Assembly (NCBI GenBank): GCA_004357435.1
Contig: SMVS01000100.1
Location: 1-29,112 of the forward strand
Source: Nitrospina sp.
GTDB taxonomy: Bacteria > Nitrospinota > Nitrospinia > Nitrospinales > Nitrospinaceae
Length of the DNA stretch: 29,112 bases
Direction of reading: 5' to 3'
Part shown: positions 15,380-25,093 of the stretch, one piece after another
Numbering within the stretch: the stretch's first letter is position 1
Layout of the letters: every line of letters starts with the position of its first letter
Position numbers and translations under genes: made by a program
Notes under the pieces: model-generated
The model's input: the letters and a program-made list of their open reading frames with translations, nothing else
Database searches by the model: none
What the model was told of the DNA's origin: nothing

Positions 15380-16192
15380 TCACAATTCGATGAGGTGACC
15401 TTCAAAAGTAATTTTGGTGAGCCCTTCCAAATACACAGTGGGCAAGGCCCCGTTCGAGGGTTCGATATAGACTTTTAAAATTTCGCCGCCGCGGGTCTCG
15501 ACATGCACCGGAGATTCGATTGCAAACCGGCGCGCCGCCGCCAGGGCAGACGCCACCACCCCGGTGCCGCAAGCCAGCGTTTCGCCCTCCACACCTCTCT
15601 CGTAAGTTCGTACCTTGAGGCCGTTGTCGCTTTTCTTCTGAACCCAGTCGACATTGGTGCCCGCGGGAGCGAATATGGAATGATAGCGGATGTTGCGTCC
15701 GACTGCCTGCACGTCCACCGCTTCCACATCGTCGGCAAACAAAATAGCGTGCGGCACTCCGGTGTTGATGCTGTCGACCTGGTAGCTCACGCCGTTGAAG
15801 GTCACTTCCAGATTTTCCCGCAAATCTTTCGGCGGCGTCAGTTTCACCTTCACCATGGGACCGTCCACCTCGGCGGAGATGATGCCCGCCAGGGTTTCAA
15901 ACGAATGTTTTTGCGGAGCAATGTTATTTTCAAACGCATAACGCGCCACACAGCGCCCGCCGTTGCCGCACATCTCGGCGGTACTGCCATCGTTGTTGTA
16001 AAAATCCCATTTATAGTCCGCCCGCTCGGAGTTCTCGATGAAGATCACTCCGTCGGCGCCCACCGAGTCTTTGAGACGGCACACACGGCGCACGAAATCG
16101 CGCTTGATTTCGGAGTCGAGCGCCGGCGTGCGGTTGTCGATGATGACAAAATCGTTGCCGCTCCCGCTCATCTTGGTGAATGGAATTTTCAT
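15380..16192 (-). CDS. dapF: Diaminopimelate epimerase DapF
   Basis: A protein of about 270 residues that interconverts LL- and meso-diaminopimelate, giving the peptidoglycan precursor. It carries both active-site cysteine motifs: EMCGNGGRCVARYA in the first half and ETLACGTGVVASALAA in the second. The N-terminus KIPFTKMSGSGNDFVIIDNR is the conserved family start. ATG 16192 is chosen because it places this motif at the usual distance; an in-frame ATG at 16207 would add five residues. Neither has a clear ribosome site. It is the first gene of dapF-dapA-dapB-msrP-like-SUMF1. Confidence 0.95.
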   Translation of the reverse strand: MKIPFTKMSGSGNDFVIIDNRTPALDSEIKRDFVRRVCRLKDSVGADGVIFIENSERADYKWDFYNNDGSTAEMCGNGGRCVARYAFENNIAPQKHSFETLAGIISAEVDGPMVKVKLTPPKDLRENLEVTFNGVSYQVDSINTGVPHAILFADDVEAVDVQAVGRNIRYHSIFAPAGTNVDWVQKKSDNGLKVRTYERGVEGETLACGTGVVASALAAARRFAIESPVHVETRGGEILKVYIEPSNGALPTVYLEGLTKITFEGHLIEL

Positions 16193-16258
16193 TCGAATCG
16201 GTTGCATGGTATTTAGATGAATTGCCGCCCGGTTAGATTCATGGGTGGAGACGGGACG

Positions 16259-16288
16259 ATTTTATCACGGTTGCCCACTTGGGAGCAA
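16259..16288 (-). promoter_or_regulatory. Candidate promoter of the dapF operon
   Basis: On the minus strand TTGCTC (16288-16283), an 18-base spacer and TAAAAT (16264-16259), about 65 bases before the start at 16192. It overlaps the GTTGCCC/GGGCAAC inverted repeat, which could be an operator. The match to consensus is moderate. Confidence 0.35.
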
Positions 16289-16381
16289 GGGCCGGGCAAC
16301 GCACGGAGGTGAAGGGGGCGGCATTCCACAAATGTTGAGCATACCCACTCAAGCACAGACCTTTTGCCTACAAGAGCACCC

Positions 16382-16461
16382 TGCCTCCCCCTTTTTAAGG
16401 GGAGGGTTGGGAGGGGTTGATGTAAACCACCCCTAACCCCTCCTTGAAAAGGGGAGGGATT
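16382..16461. repeat. Large imperfect palindrome, dispersed hairpin family
   Basis: The two halves are near mirror images, each with a CCTCCCC-type/GGGGAGG-type mini-hairpin flanking a GGGAGGGGTT-GATGT-AAACCACCCCT core. It looks like a small non-autonomous intergenic element rather than a simple terminator, because it lies upstream of two divergent genes. Confidence 0.6.
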
Positions 16462-16465
16462 TTTA

Positions 16466-16491
16466 TTCGCCCCGCGCGGAGCGGTCCTGTG
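16466..16491 (+). repeat. 26-bp inverted repeat, left arm
   Basis: TTCGCCCCGCGCGGAGCGGT+CCTGTG is an exact reverse complement of 17055-17080. The two arms enclose the cupin gene with about 560 bases between them. Confidence 0.8.
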
Positions 16492-16560
16492 ATCCGGTCA
16501 ATTTTTTTCTCCTCCTATTGAGTTGCGGATAGAGCTAAACTGAATGATGGAGGTGAGACC

Positions 16561-16992
16561 ATGAAAATCGATCTGAATGGAAATCTGGTGTGCGTCCGGG
16601 CCAATGAAGATGTCACCAGCAAGCGCAACCTGAATTATTTTATGGGGATATCGGAGAAGACCGCGGGCACCCGCCACCTCTCAATGAACCTGGTGAAAAT
16701 CCCGCCCGGCGGCAAGGCCGAGCCGCATTACCACGACAGCTTCGAGGCCGCCATTTACATTCTGGAAGGCCGGGTCGACAACCGCTATGGCGAAGGATTG
16801 AAGAAATCAATCGTCACCGAAAAGGGCGATTTTCTGTTCATCCCGCCCGGCGTGCCGCATCAACCCGCGAACCTGAGCGACACCGAACCGGCCCTCGCCC
16901 TCATCTGCCGAAGCATCGCCAGCGAAGAAGAACCGGTCATACCCTACGATCCCCCCGGCGAAGCGCCGGAGCAAAAAGTGTCCCAACTGTGA
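16561..16992 (+). CDS. Cupin-domain protein
   Basis: A 143-residue single-domain cupin_2 protein. The metal-site pattern is seen as EPHYHDSFEAAIYILEG (His56, His58, Glu62) in the first motif and IPPGVPHQPAN (His100) in the second. The double-stranded beta-helix fold binds a metal and can act as a small enzyme or sensor; the substrate is not predictable. A clear ribosome site (GGAGGTGAG) precedes the ATG. The gene stands alone between the divergent dap operon and a convergent radical SAM gene, and is enclosed by 26-bp inverted repeats, which may mean it travelled as a cassette. Confidence 0.85.
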   Translation: MKIDLNGNLVCVRANEDVTSKRNLNYFMGISEKTAGTRHLSMNLVKIPPGGKAEPHYHDSFEAAIYILEGRVDNRYGEGLKKSIVTEKGDFLFIPPGVPHQPANLSDTEPALALICRSIASEEEPVIPYDPPGEAPEQKVSQL

Positions 16993-17054
16993 CTTGCACC
17001 CAACAACTGTAGAACATGAATCCAAGTTCAACCCGTTAATCATTTTGACAGGAC

Positions 17055-17080
17055 CACAGGACCGCTCCGCGCGGGGCGAA
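17055..17080 (-). repeat. 26-bp inverted repeat, right arm
   Basis: Exact reverse complement of 16466-16491, 62 bases after the cupin stop. Both copies border members of the dispersed GC-rich hairpin family. Confidence 0.8.
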
Positions 17081-17143
17081 CAAAAAAATTATATTGACCA
17101 CAAAGCGCACCAAGGACAGAACGGAAATGCAAACCACCCCCCG

Positions 17144-17161
17144 CCCTCTTCACAAAGAGGG
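17144..17161. repeat. Intergenic hairpin element
   Basis: CCCTCTT-CACA-AAGAGGG perfect stem, inside a larger C-run/G-run mirror (AACCACCCCCC ... GGGAGGGGGGGATT, about 17132-17203). Situated between the convergent cupin and radical SAM genes, it could assist termination. Confidence 0.55.
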
Positions 17162-17220
17162 AGCTAAATGAGTCCCCATTCTTGCAGGGAGGGGGGGATT
17201 TGCGGTAAGGGGTGTAGGGG

Positions 17221-19035
17221 CTACACCATGCCGACGGGGTTGTTGTAGGCGGCGGGGCGTTGTTCGGGCCGCATGTGAAGTTGTTTGAGGTCGTTGGTGC
17301 CGAACTTGTCGACGTAGAGGAAGATGTATTCGCGGACGGCGGTGCGCAGGTCCCACTTGCCATCGTGGTTGCGTTCGAATTCTTCAAACACGTCCAGCGC
17401 TTCCTGGATGTTCAACCCGTCCTCCACCGTGAAGTAGTAATCCAGCGCCAGGTCCCAATCCGGATTTTTGTAGCAGGACACGCCGAATTTTTCCGGCTCC
17501 ATGGCCACCGGACTGTACTTGCCCAGCACAAAAGTCATGAACCCCAGCGAATGAATGCTGTCCTTGTTGGCGTGGACGAAGCGTTTGCTGTCCTCGGCCT
17601 CTTCCGATTTTTCACCGGGGAAGCCGAAGAATCCCATGATGTGGTTCCAGATGCCATACTTGGCCGACATCGCCAGGTTGGTCTGGATGGCGTCGACGTG
17701 GGTCGCCTTGTCCATCAGTTTGAGGACGCGCTCGTTGCCGGACTCGAAGCCGAAATGCAGGTAGCGGCATCCCGCTTGCGCCGCGTCCTCCCACACTTTG
17801 TCGTCGAGCAGGTTTTCCTCGAAGCGCATGTGGGTGGTCCAGGCGATGTCGATTTTGTTGTCGATCAACGACTGCGACAGCTTGCGAAACAGCGCCGGCG
17901 GGTAGGACTCGTCGGTGAAATGAAAATAACGGTTGCCGTATTTTTCCTGGAGAAAACGGATTTCCTCGGTGATCTGCGCGATCTGTTTCGTGCGGTAGCC
18001 TTCGACGTAGCCCTGGAAATGATCGCAGAAAGTGCACTTGCCCCAGTAACAACCGCGCGTCGCCAGGTAAGGCAGAATCAAATCCGGCACGAAATATTTT
18101 TCCAGCGACAGGCCGTCGAAATCGGGCGGCGGCAGTTTATCCATATTCTCGGCGAATACTTCTTTGTTGACGTGAATGCCGTCGGCGTCCTTGTACATCA
18201 GATTGGGCAGGGTGGAAAGATCGGTGTCTTTGCGTTCCAGCGCTTCGATGAGTTTCAGAAACGCGTTTTCCCCTTCGTACAGCACCGCCGTATCGAACCA
18301 CTCGAACAAATTATCTTTTTCGGGAAGCACGTCGCGGATGCGGGTGATGATGTTGCCCCCCAAAGTAATGTGCGTGCCGGGGCTTTGCTCCTTGATCATC
18401 TTGCAGAAGGTGAAGGTGGCGATCAACTGTTTCTGCTGTACCACGGAGATGCCGACGACATCCGGTTTTTCTTGTGCGATGAGGTCGGCGATCAGGAAGC
18501 GGTACACGTCGCGGTAGACGTTGATCTGGTCGTCGTCCAGCGCCTCAATAATTTCGGTGGACATGAACGGCTTGTACACTAGATCGGTCTCGATCGGTGG
18601 AAAGCAGATTTGCGCCGGGTAATAGCCGAGGGAAATAACCGTCATGGTTTGGTGCAGGCAATGCGTGGCCCATTCCAGTTTGTCGATCTCGTAGAAATCC
18701 TGCCCGCGCAGAATTTTCTTGGCGTCCTCCACATCGGCGATTTGCGCCCGAAACCGGTCCTCGGTCCACTCGAGCAATTGTTCGCGGAGCGTCCGCTCCT
18801 CTTCATTGAGTCCGGTTTTGTCTGCCGTCACATTGAGGTGGCGCAGTTCAAACGTGATGCGTTTCTGGACATGGCGCAGGAATTTCTCACTAAACATGAG
18901 GTCGTACATTTCGACGTTGATGTCCTTCTGGATCACCTCATGGCCGGCGGGACGCAGGACGGAAGTGAGCGCCGGGAGGCTGAGGTACGGCTCCGAAGGC
19001 AACCAGTCTGGTGGAAATAACAGTAGAACTTTCAT
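17221..19035 (-). CDS. Radical SAM protein with N-terminal B12-binding-like domain
   Basis: A 604-residue protein. The N-terminus (MKVLLLFPPDW, LPALTSVLRPAGHEV, KPDVVGISVV, THITLGGN) follows the Rossmann layout of cobalamin-binding domains in BchE-type radical SAM enzymes, but the DxHxxG lower-ligand motif is not seen. The radical SAM core begins at ATRGCYWGKCTFCDHF with Cys329, Cys334 and Cys337. This is Cx4Cx2C rather than the canonical Cx3Cx2C. FHFTDESYPPALF, WTTHMRFEEN, LHFGFESGNERVLKLMDK and GIWNHIMGFFGFPGE are typical core strands. Reaction and substrate are unknown. It is transcribed alone, converging on the cupin gene, and has a hairpin element just upstream of its start. Confidence 0.85.
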   Translation of the reverse strand: MKVLLLFPPDWLPSEPYLSLPALTSVLRPAGHEVIQKDINVEMYDLMFSEKFLRHVQKRITFELRHLNVTADKTGLNEEERTLREQLLEWTEDRFRAQIADVEDAKKILRGQDFYEIDKLEWATHCLHQTMTVISLGYYPAQICFPPIETDLVYKPFMSTEIIEALDDDQINVYRDVYRFLIADLIAQEKPDVVGISVVQQKQLIATFTFCKMIKEQSPGTHITLGGNIITRIRDVLPEKDNLFEWFDTAVLYEGENAFLKLIEALERKDTDLSTLPNLMYKDADGIHVNKEVFAENMDKLPPPDFDGLSLEKYFVPDLILPYLATRGCYWGKCTFCDHFQGYVEGYRTKQIAQITEEIRFLQEKYGNRYFHFTDESYPPALFRKLSQSLIDNKIDIAWTTHMRFEENLLDDKVWEDAAQAGCRYLHFGFESGNERVLKLMDKATHVDAIQTNLAMSAKYGIWNHIMGFFGFPGEKSEEAEDSKRFVHANKDSIHSLGFMTFVLGKYSPVAMEPEKFGVSCYKNPDWDLALDYYFTVEDGLNIQEALDVFEEFERNHDGKWDLRTAVREYIFLYVDKFGTNDLKQLHMRPEQRPAAYNNPVGMV

Positions 19036-19063
19036 AATATTACTGAAGGAGAAAGCCCCCTAG

Positions 19064-19082
19064 CCCCCTTCGGAGAAGGGGG
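19064..19082. repeat. Intergenic hairpin element
   Basis: Perfect eight-base stem CCCCCTTC/GAAGGGGG with GGA loop, 29 bases upstream of the radical SAM start codon; same family as the other CCTCCCC-type hairpins. Confidence 0.55.
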
Positions 19083-19298
19083 AACGTATCGACCTGCTCA
19101 TTCAAGATCGTTGGGATGCATTCAAGGTTTTCACAGTTTTTCAAAGCTTTCTTTACATATAAGAAAGCACGAAACGCCCCGATTCAGCATGGCCTATCAT
19201 ATCATTTTTCAACTTTTCCACCTACGCTTTCCCTTGAAAAGCCGATTTCTCATGAAAATCTCCCTCCGACTTTACCGGCGGTCAACCCACAAAATCCG

Positions 19299-19326
19299 TT
19301 GACACCGCTCATGGGGCACGTATAAT
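19299..19326 (+). promoter_or_regulatory. Consensus sigma-70 promoter
   Basis: Perfect TTGACA (19299-19304), a 16-base spacer and perfect TATAAT (19321-19326). It is the strongest promoter in the window. The start of transcription is expected near 19333, 250 bases before the next start codon. Confidence 0.8.
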
Positions 19327-19332
19327 CACGGT

Positions 19333-19420
19333 AAAGCTCATAAATTTCAGCGGTTACAGTGTCAACCCACCCGCGTTCCCAATTGCCCGAGCGGGGCTTC
19401 AGCGTAGGGGTGGGTTTTTC
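19333..19420 (+). ncRNA. Putative small RNA or terminated leader
   Basis: About 88 nt between the consensus promoter and a hairpin AACCCACCC (19364-19372)/GGGTGGGTT (19408-19416), which runs directly into TTTTT. An inner GCCC-GAGC-GGGGC stem adds stability. No credible ORF lies inside. It could be a stand-alone small RNA or an attenuated leader of the NHL-repeat gene. No Rfam family recognised by eye. Confidence 0.45.
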
Positions 19421-19579
19421 TATATGGGGCGGTACGATCTGCCGCCAAGCTCTTTCGGAAGCCATAAAAAGTTGCCGTTTTCTGGTTGCTATCGGGGCCA
19501 TGGTTAATGGTAATCTCAGTGGACCGAACCCCATAAAAATTTTCACCGGGTTTTAGCCTTTAATTGGAAGAGGATCGTG

Positions 19580-21766
19580 ATGCTTGGAAGCCGAAAAAAA
19601 TTATTGCAACTGTCACTGGGAATGATGTGGGTGGCGCTGTGTTTGCCCGTTGCGGCCCTGATGGCCGCCTCAGGCCCCGTGTCCGCCACCAAAGTTTCCA
19701 TCACCCTGGTGGACGGAGTGGCGGTCGCGCCCAACGGGGATATTTACATTTCCCGGCGTAGCCACAACATCATCAGCCGGATCGATGCCAGGGGGAGGCT
19801 GATCAACGTGGTCGGCACTGGCGCCTCGGGGTTTTCCGGTGACGGCGGACCGGCAACGCAAGCGACTCTCAGGGTTCCCGCCGGTCTGGCGTTCGACTCT
19901 AAAGGCAACCTGTACATCGCCGACCGGGAAAATCATCGCGTCCGCATGGTGGACCGGAAGGGCATCATCCGCACCGTCGCTGGCAACGGCACAGCGGGGT
20001 TCAGCGGCGATGGCGGGCCGGCCACGCAGGCCAGCCTCAATCTGCCTTGCGGCATGGTGATCGACAATAAAGGCAACCTGTACATCGCCGACCGCTCCAA
20101 CAACCGGATCCGGGTGGTCGATTCCAAAGGAAACATCCGCACCATTGCGGGCACTGGTGCCGAGGGGTACAACGGCGATGCCATGCCGGCCTTGAGAGCC
20201 ACGCTGGACAAACCGTTCGGGCTCGCCCTCGACCAAAACAATAATTTATACATCGCGGACCGCGGCAATAACCGCATCCGCAAAGTCAACTCCGCTGGGC
20301 TCATCAGCACGGTGGCGGGCGACGGCGGATTTTACTTCATCGGTGACAACGGCCCCGCCTACCGGGCGAGCATCGCCGGCCCCACTGGCGTCGCGGTGGC
20401 TCGGAACGGCAACATTTATATCGCCGACCGCAACAACAATCGCATTCGTGTGGTGGATGCACAGGGCATGATCCGCACCATCATGGGCACCGGTCAACAG
20501 GATTACAACGGCGATTCGGAATTGGCGCGGGAAACCAACCTGCACCTTCCGTTCGGTGTCGCGCTCGATAAAAAGGGCGACCTGATCGTGATCGACCGTT
20601 CCCACTACCGCATCCGCAAAGTGACCCTGAAAAGCAACCAAGTAGAAACAATCGCGGGCAACGGAAAAAGGGATTTTGGCGGGGACAATGGTCCGGCGGA
20701 GGGCGCCCGATTGAGTTTCCCGCACGGCATTGTGGTGGACAGCAAGGACAACGTGATTTTCGCCGATAAATCACACTACCGCATTCGCCAAATCACGCCC
20801 CAGGGAATCATCACCACGATTGCTGGCGACGGCATTCGCGGCAACATCGGCGATGGCAAGCCCGCTCTCAAAGCCTCCGTGTTTCCCACCAAAATGGCGC
20901 TGAGCGATAACGATGAACTTTACTTCATCAGCCCCAGCAGTTTTGTCAGCCTCGTCCGCAAGCTGGACCGCAAGGGCATCATCAGCCTGTTTGCTGACAC
21001 CGGAGATCCGGAATATCAAAAAGCTATTTTGGCGACGGCTTACGCCGGTCAATCCGCCACCTCGGACCGCGCGGTCATTACCCAAATATCGGACATCGTA
21101 ATCGACCCTCAAGGCAATGTGTTCATGGCCGACCGGATCAACTATCAAATTCGCAAGATTGACACGCGCGGCAAGTTGACTGTATTTGCCGGAACGAGCG
21201 CCTCCAATTACACGGGCGACGGCGGCCCCGCCCGCTTGGCCACGTTTCGAGACCCGCAAGCCCTGACCCTGGACAAACAGGGCAACATGTACATCGCCGA
21301 TGCCGGCAACAACGTGATCCGCAAAATCGACCTCCAAGGCATCATCACCACCATCGCCGGGAATGGCAAGCATCAGGATAGCGGCGACGGCGGACCGGCG
21401 CTCCAGGCCGGGCTGAGGTCCATAGATGACCTCGTGATGAGTCCTGCCGGAGAACTGCACGTCCTGGAAACCAACACGCACCATGTTCGCAAAATCACCA
21501 GGGATGGCAAGATCGTGACCGTCGCCGGCCGGGCCGGAATCCAGGGAATGTTCGGCGATGGCGGACCCGCGACCCAAGCCATGCTCAAACAACCTGCCGG
21601 CATCGCTTTCGATTCCAAAGGCAACCTGTACATCAGCGATATGGGTAACAACCGGATCCGCAAAGTGGATACCCAGGGCATCATCACCACGCTTGCGGGA
21701 ACGACCTCCTTCGGTTGGGCAGACGATGGCGAGCATGTTGAAATTTATTTCCAGAATTTTCCTTGA
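19580..21766 (+). CDS. Exported NHL-repeat beta-propeller protein
   Basis: A 728-residue protein with an N-terminal signal (LLQLSLGMMWVALCLPVAAL, ending near residue 35). It carries about eleven full and one partial NHL-type repeats of roughly 56 residues. The repeat consensus is a GDGGPATQA turn, then LxxPxGLAFDSKGNLYIADR, then NNRIRKVDxxG, then IxTIAGNG. Repeats 7 and 8 are most diverged. Twelve units would fit two six-bladed propellers in tandem. NHL propellers bind proteins, sugars or nucleic acids; no catalytic domain is present, so this is a periplasmic or surface binding protein of unknown partner. ATG 19580 is chosen because AGAGGA is 5 bases upstream; GTG 19577 is too close. Confidence 0.88.
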   Translation: MLGSRKKLLQLSLGMMWVALCLPVAALMAASGPVSATKVSITLVDGVAVAPNGDIYISRRSHNIISRIDARGRLINVVGTGASGFSGDGGPATQATLRVPAGLAFDSKGNLYIADRENHRVRMVDRKGIIRTVAGNGTAGFSGDGGPATQASLNLPCGMVIDNKGNLYIADRSNNRIRVVDSKGNIRTIAGTGAEGYNGDAMPALRATLDKPFGLALDQNNNLYIADRGNNRIRKVNSAGLISTVAGDGGFYFIGDNGPAYRASIAGPTGVAVARNGNIYIADRNNNRIRVVDAQGMIRTIMGTGQQDYNGDSELARETNLHLPFGVALDKKGDLIVIDRSHYRIRKVTLKSNQVETIAGNGKRDFGGDNGPAEGARLSFPHGIVVDSKDNVIFADKSHYRIRQITPQGIITTIAGDGIRGNIGDGKPALKASVFPTKMALSDNDELYFISPSSFVSLVRKLDRKGIISLFADTGDPEYQKAILATAYAGQSATSDRAVITQISDIVIDPQGNVFMADRINYQIRKIDTRGKLTVFAGTSASNYTGDGGPARLATFRDPQALTLDKQGNMYIADAGNNVIRKIDLQGIITTIAGNGKHQDSGDGGPALQAGLRSIDDLVMSPAGELHVLETNTHHVRKITRDGKIVTVAGRAGIQGMFGDGGPATQAMLKQPAGIAFDSKGNLYISDMGNNRIRKVDTQGIITTLAGTTSFGWADDGEHVEIYFQNFP

Positions 21767-21844
21767 TCCACCAATTTGTCAGGACTCAACCAAAGCCATG
21801 GCATTGATTGAACCCAGCAACCCCAGAACTTTTGGAGACATTTC

Positions 21845-22354
21845 ATGTTTAAACGTTTAAAAACCGCATCGTTATTACTGGCCTGGGGCGTTTTGATTGC
21901 CATCCCGCAAACCCCACTGGCCGCTGAGACAGACGCGCTGAGCAAGCTGTTGCAAAAGGTGGACCGCCTGGTCTGTTCGACGCCCAAAAAAATAACGGCT
22001 CTCTACACTTCGGATATGGTGATCATCGCTGATGACCGGCGCGTTTTGCCGGAAAACCGCATCCAGGATTACGAGGCCATGATCGCGCAGTTGCAGGACA
22101 TGAAGTGTGAAACCAAACGCACGATCCTGGCGGGCAACGCTGGCGATAAAATCGGCTACCTGCTGGTGGATGAATTGATCAGCGTAACGTCCAGGCTCAG
22201 CACCGATGAGCGCCAGCACAGCGTTTGCACTTACGCCTTCACCAAGCAACGGGGTATCTGGAAAATCAAACACGAACACTGCTCCAGTCTCCCGGATTAC
22301 ACGATCGTTCCCGGCGACGACGCACTGTATTACTTCCACAACCCGGTTTACTGA
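21845..22354 (+). CDS. Exported small protein, NTF2/SnoaL-like by appearance
   Basis: A 169-residue protein with a cleavable signal (LLLAWGVLIAIPQTPLAAE, about residues 10-28). The mature part resembles NTF2-like proteins, with a helix, then ALYTSDMVIIADDRRVLP, a second helix EAMIAQLQDMKC, and strands ending YAFTKQRGIWKIKHEHCSS, close to the WKIxHxH strand of SnoaL/DUF4440 proteins. Four cysteines in the mature part could form two disulfides, fitting a periplasmic place. Function unknown. It lies 78 bases after the NHL-repeat gene and may be co-transcribed. The family assignment is by pattern only. Confidence 0.65.
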   Translation: MFKRLKTASLLLAWGVLIAIPQTPLAAETDALSKLLQKVDRLVCSTPKKITALYTSDMVIIADDRRVLPENRIQDYEAMIAQLQDMKCETKRTILAGNAGDKIGYLLVDELISVTSRLSTDERQHSVCTYAFTKQRGIWKIKHEHCSSLPDYTIVPGDDALYYFHNPVY

Positions 22355-22486
22355 CCGGGGCGTGCCCCTGCAGGCAAATTGCTGACGCATGGTATTGTCG
22401 CCAGCAGTTGTTGAGCGCATGTCAAAGTTTGACCTATTGCCTCCAGGTGCAACCTGGCGCGGGGCGGCTGACCGTTAAAATCAAAC

Positions 22487-24589
<2,103 letters not shown>

Positions 24590-24732
24590 GCCGCAAGTTG
24601 AAAACTTTCAGGAAAGACAGCAGGCTATTTATGAGAGAATGGAAATGGCCAGCGCATACCTGTCTTGTTGAATCTTTCGGCCCGCTCAGAATGACAAATT
24701 AAATCACACTAATAATCAGGAGTGAATCTACA

Positions 24733-25032
24733 TTGAAAAAACTTGTGATTCGAGTGGATTTGGAATTGGAAGACCTGATTCCGGAATATTTGGAAAGCCG
24801 GAGAAAAGACATCGTCTTATTTCGTGATGCCATGAACCGCAACGATTTTGTTACGGTCACTCAATTGGCTCATAACATCAAGGGTTCGGGTGGTGGTTAC
24901 GGGTTTGACCTCATAAGCAAACTGGGCGGGGACATTGAACATGCCAGCAGTGAGAAGGATGCAACGTCCATTCAAAAAAGCCTCACCGATCTGGACTATT
25001 ATCTGAACCATATTGAGGTGGTTTACAAATAA
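24733..25032 (+). CDS. Stand-alone HPt-domain protein
   Basis: A 99-residue protein that is essentially one histidine phosphotransfer four-helix bundle. The phospho-accepting histidine is His47 in LAHNIKGSGGGYGFDLIS, the usual HxxKG(S/T) pattern. It would pass phosphate between a hybrid kinase and a response regulator encoded elsewhere. The proposed start is TTG at 24733 with AGGAG 11 bases upstream; an in-frame GTG at 24745 is an alternative. Its neighbours (glgX and a cytochrome gene) give no hint of partners. Confidence 0.85.
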   Translation: MKKLVIRVDLELEDLIPEYLESRRKDIVLFRDAMNRNDFVTVTQLAHNIKGSGGGYGFDLISKLGGDIEHASSEKDATSIQKSLTDLDYYLNHIEVVYK

Positions 25033-25093
25033 TTCTCTACCACGGGAAAATGTAAAACAATCCTGATATTTTCCAGCCTGACCATGAACCTCA

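Larger units (their letters stand above)
16208..16560. other. Divergent intergenic region between dapF operon and cupin gene
   Basis: No gene. It holds a candidate promoter for the dap operon, an inverted repeat GTTGCCC/GGGCAAC (16270-16300), a large imperfect palindrome at about 16382-16461, and one arm of a 26-bp inverted repeat (16466-16491). Confidence 0.5.
19036..19579. other. Long intergenic stretch with hairpin and putative small RNA
   Basis: Divergent region between the radical SAM gene and the NHL-repeat gene. It contains the hairpin CCCCCTTC-GGA-GAAGGGGG (19064-19082), a consensus promoter (19299-19326), a terminator-like hairpin (19364-19419) and a small stem GGCGG/CCGCC near 19429-19446. 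GTCAACCCAC occurs twice (19281 and 19361). No protein gene is supported. Confidence 0.5.

Noticed and set aside
17260..18582. 440-residue plus-strand ORF opposite the radical SAM gene
   Set aside because: Val/Phe/Arg-rich shadow frame caused by the high-GC codon use of the minus-strand gene; the radical SAM motifs decide the strand.
19839..21690. Regular DNA periodicity that could suggest a CRISPR or satellite array
   Set aside because: The period (about 168 bp) equals the 56-residue protein repeat and is diverged at third positions, so it is coding repeat, not CRISPR.
20771..21736. Long minus-strand ORF opposite the NHL-repeat gene
   Set aside because: Its internal repetition mirrors the NHL repeats on the other strand; no ribosome site or domain.
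24590..24732. Gap between glgX and the HPt gene examined for a terminator or RNA
   Set aside because: No stable stem followed by T-run found; only a short dispersed-looking fragment near 24670-24695.
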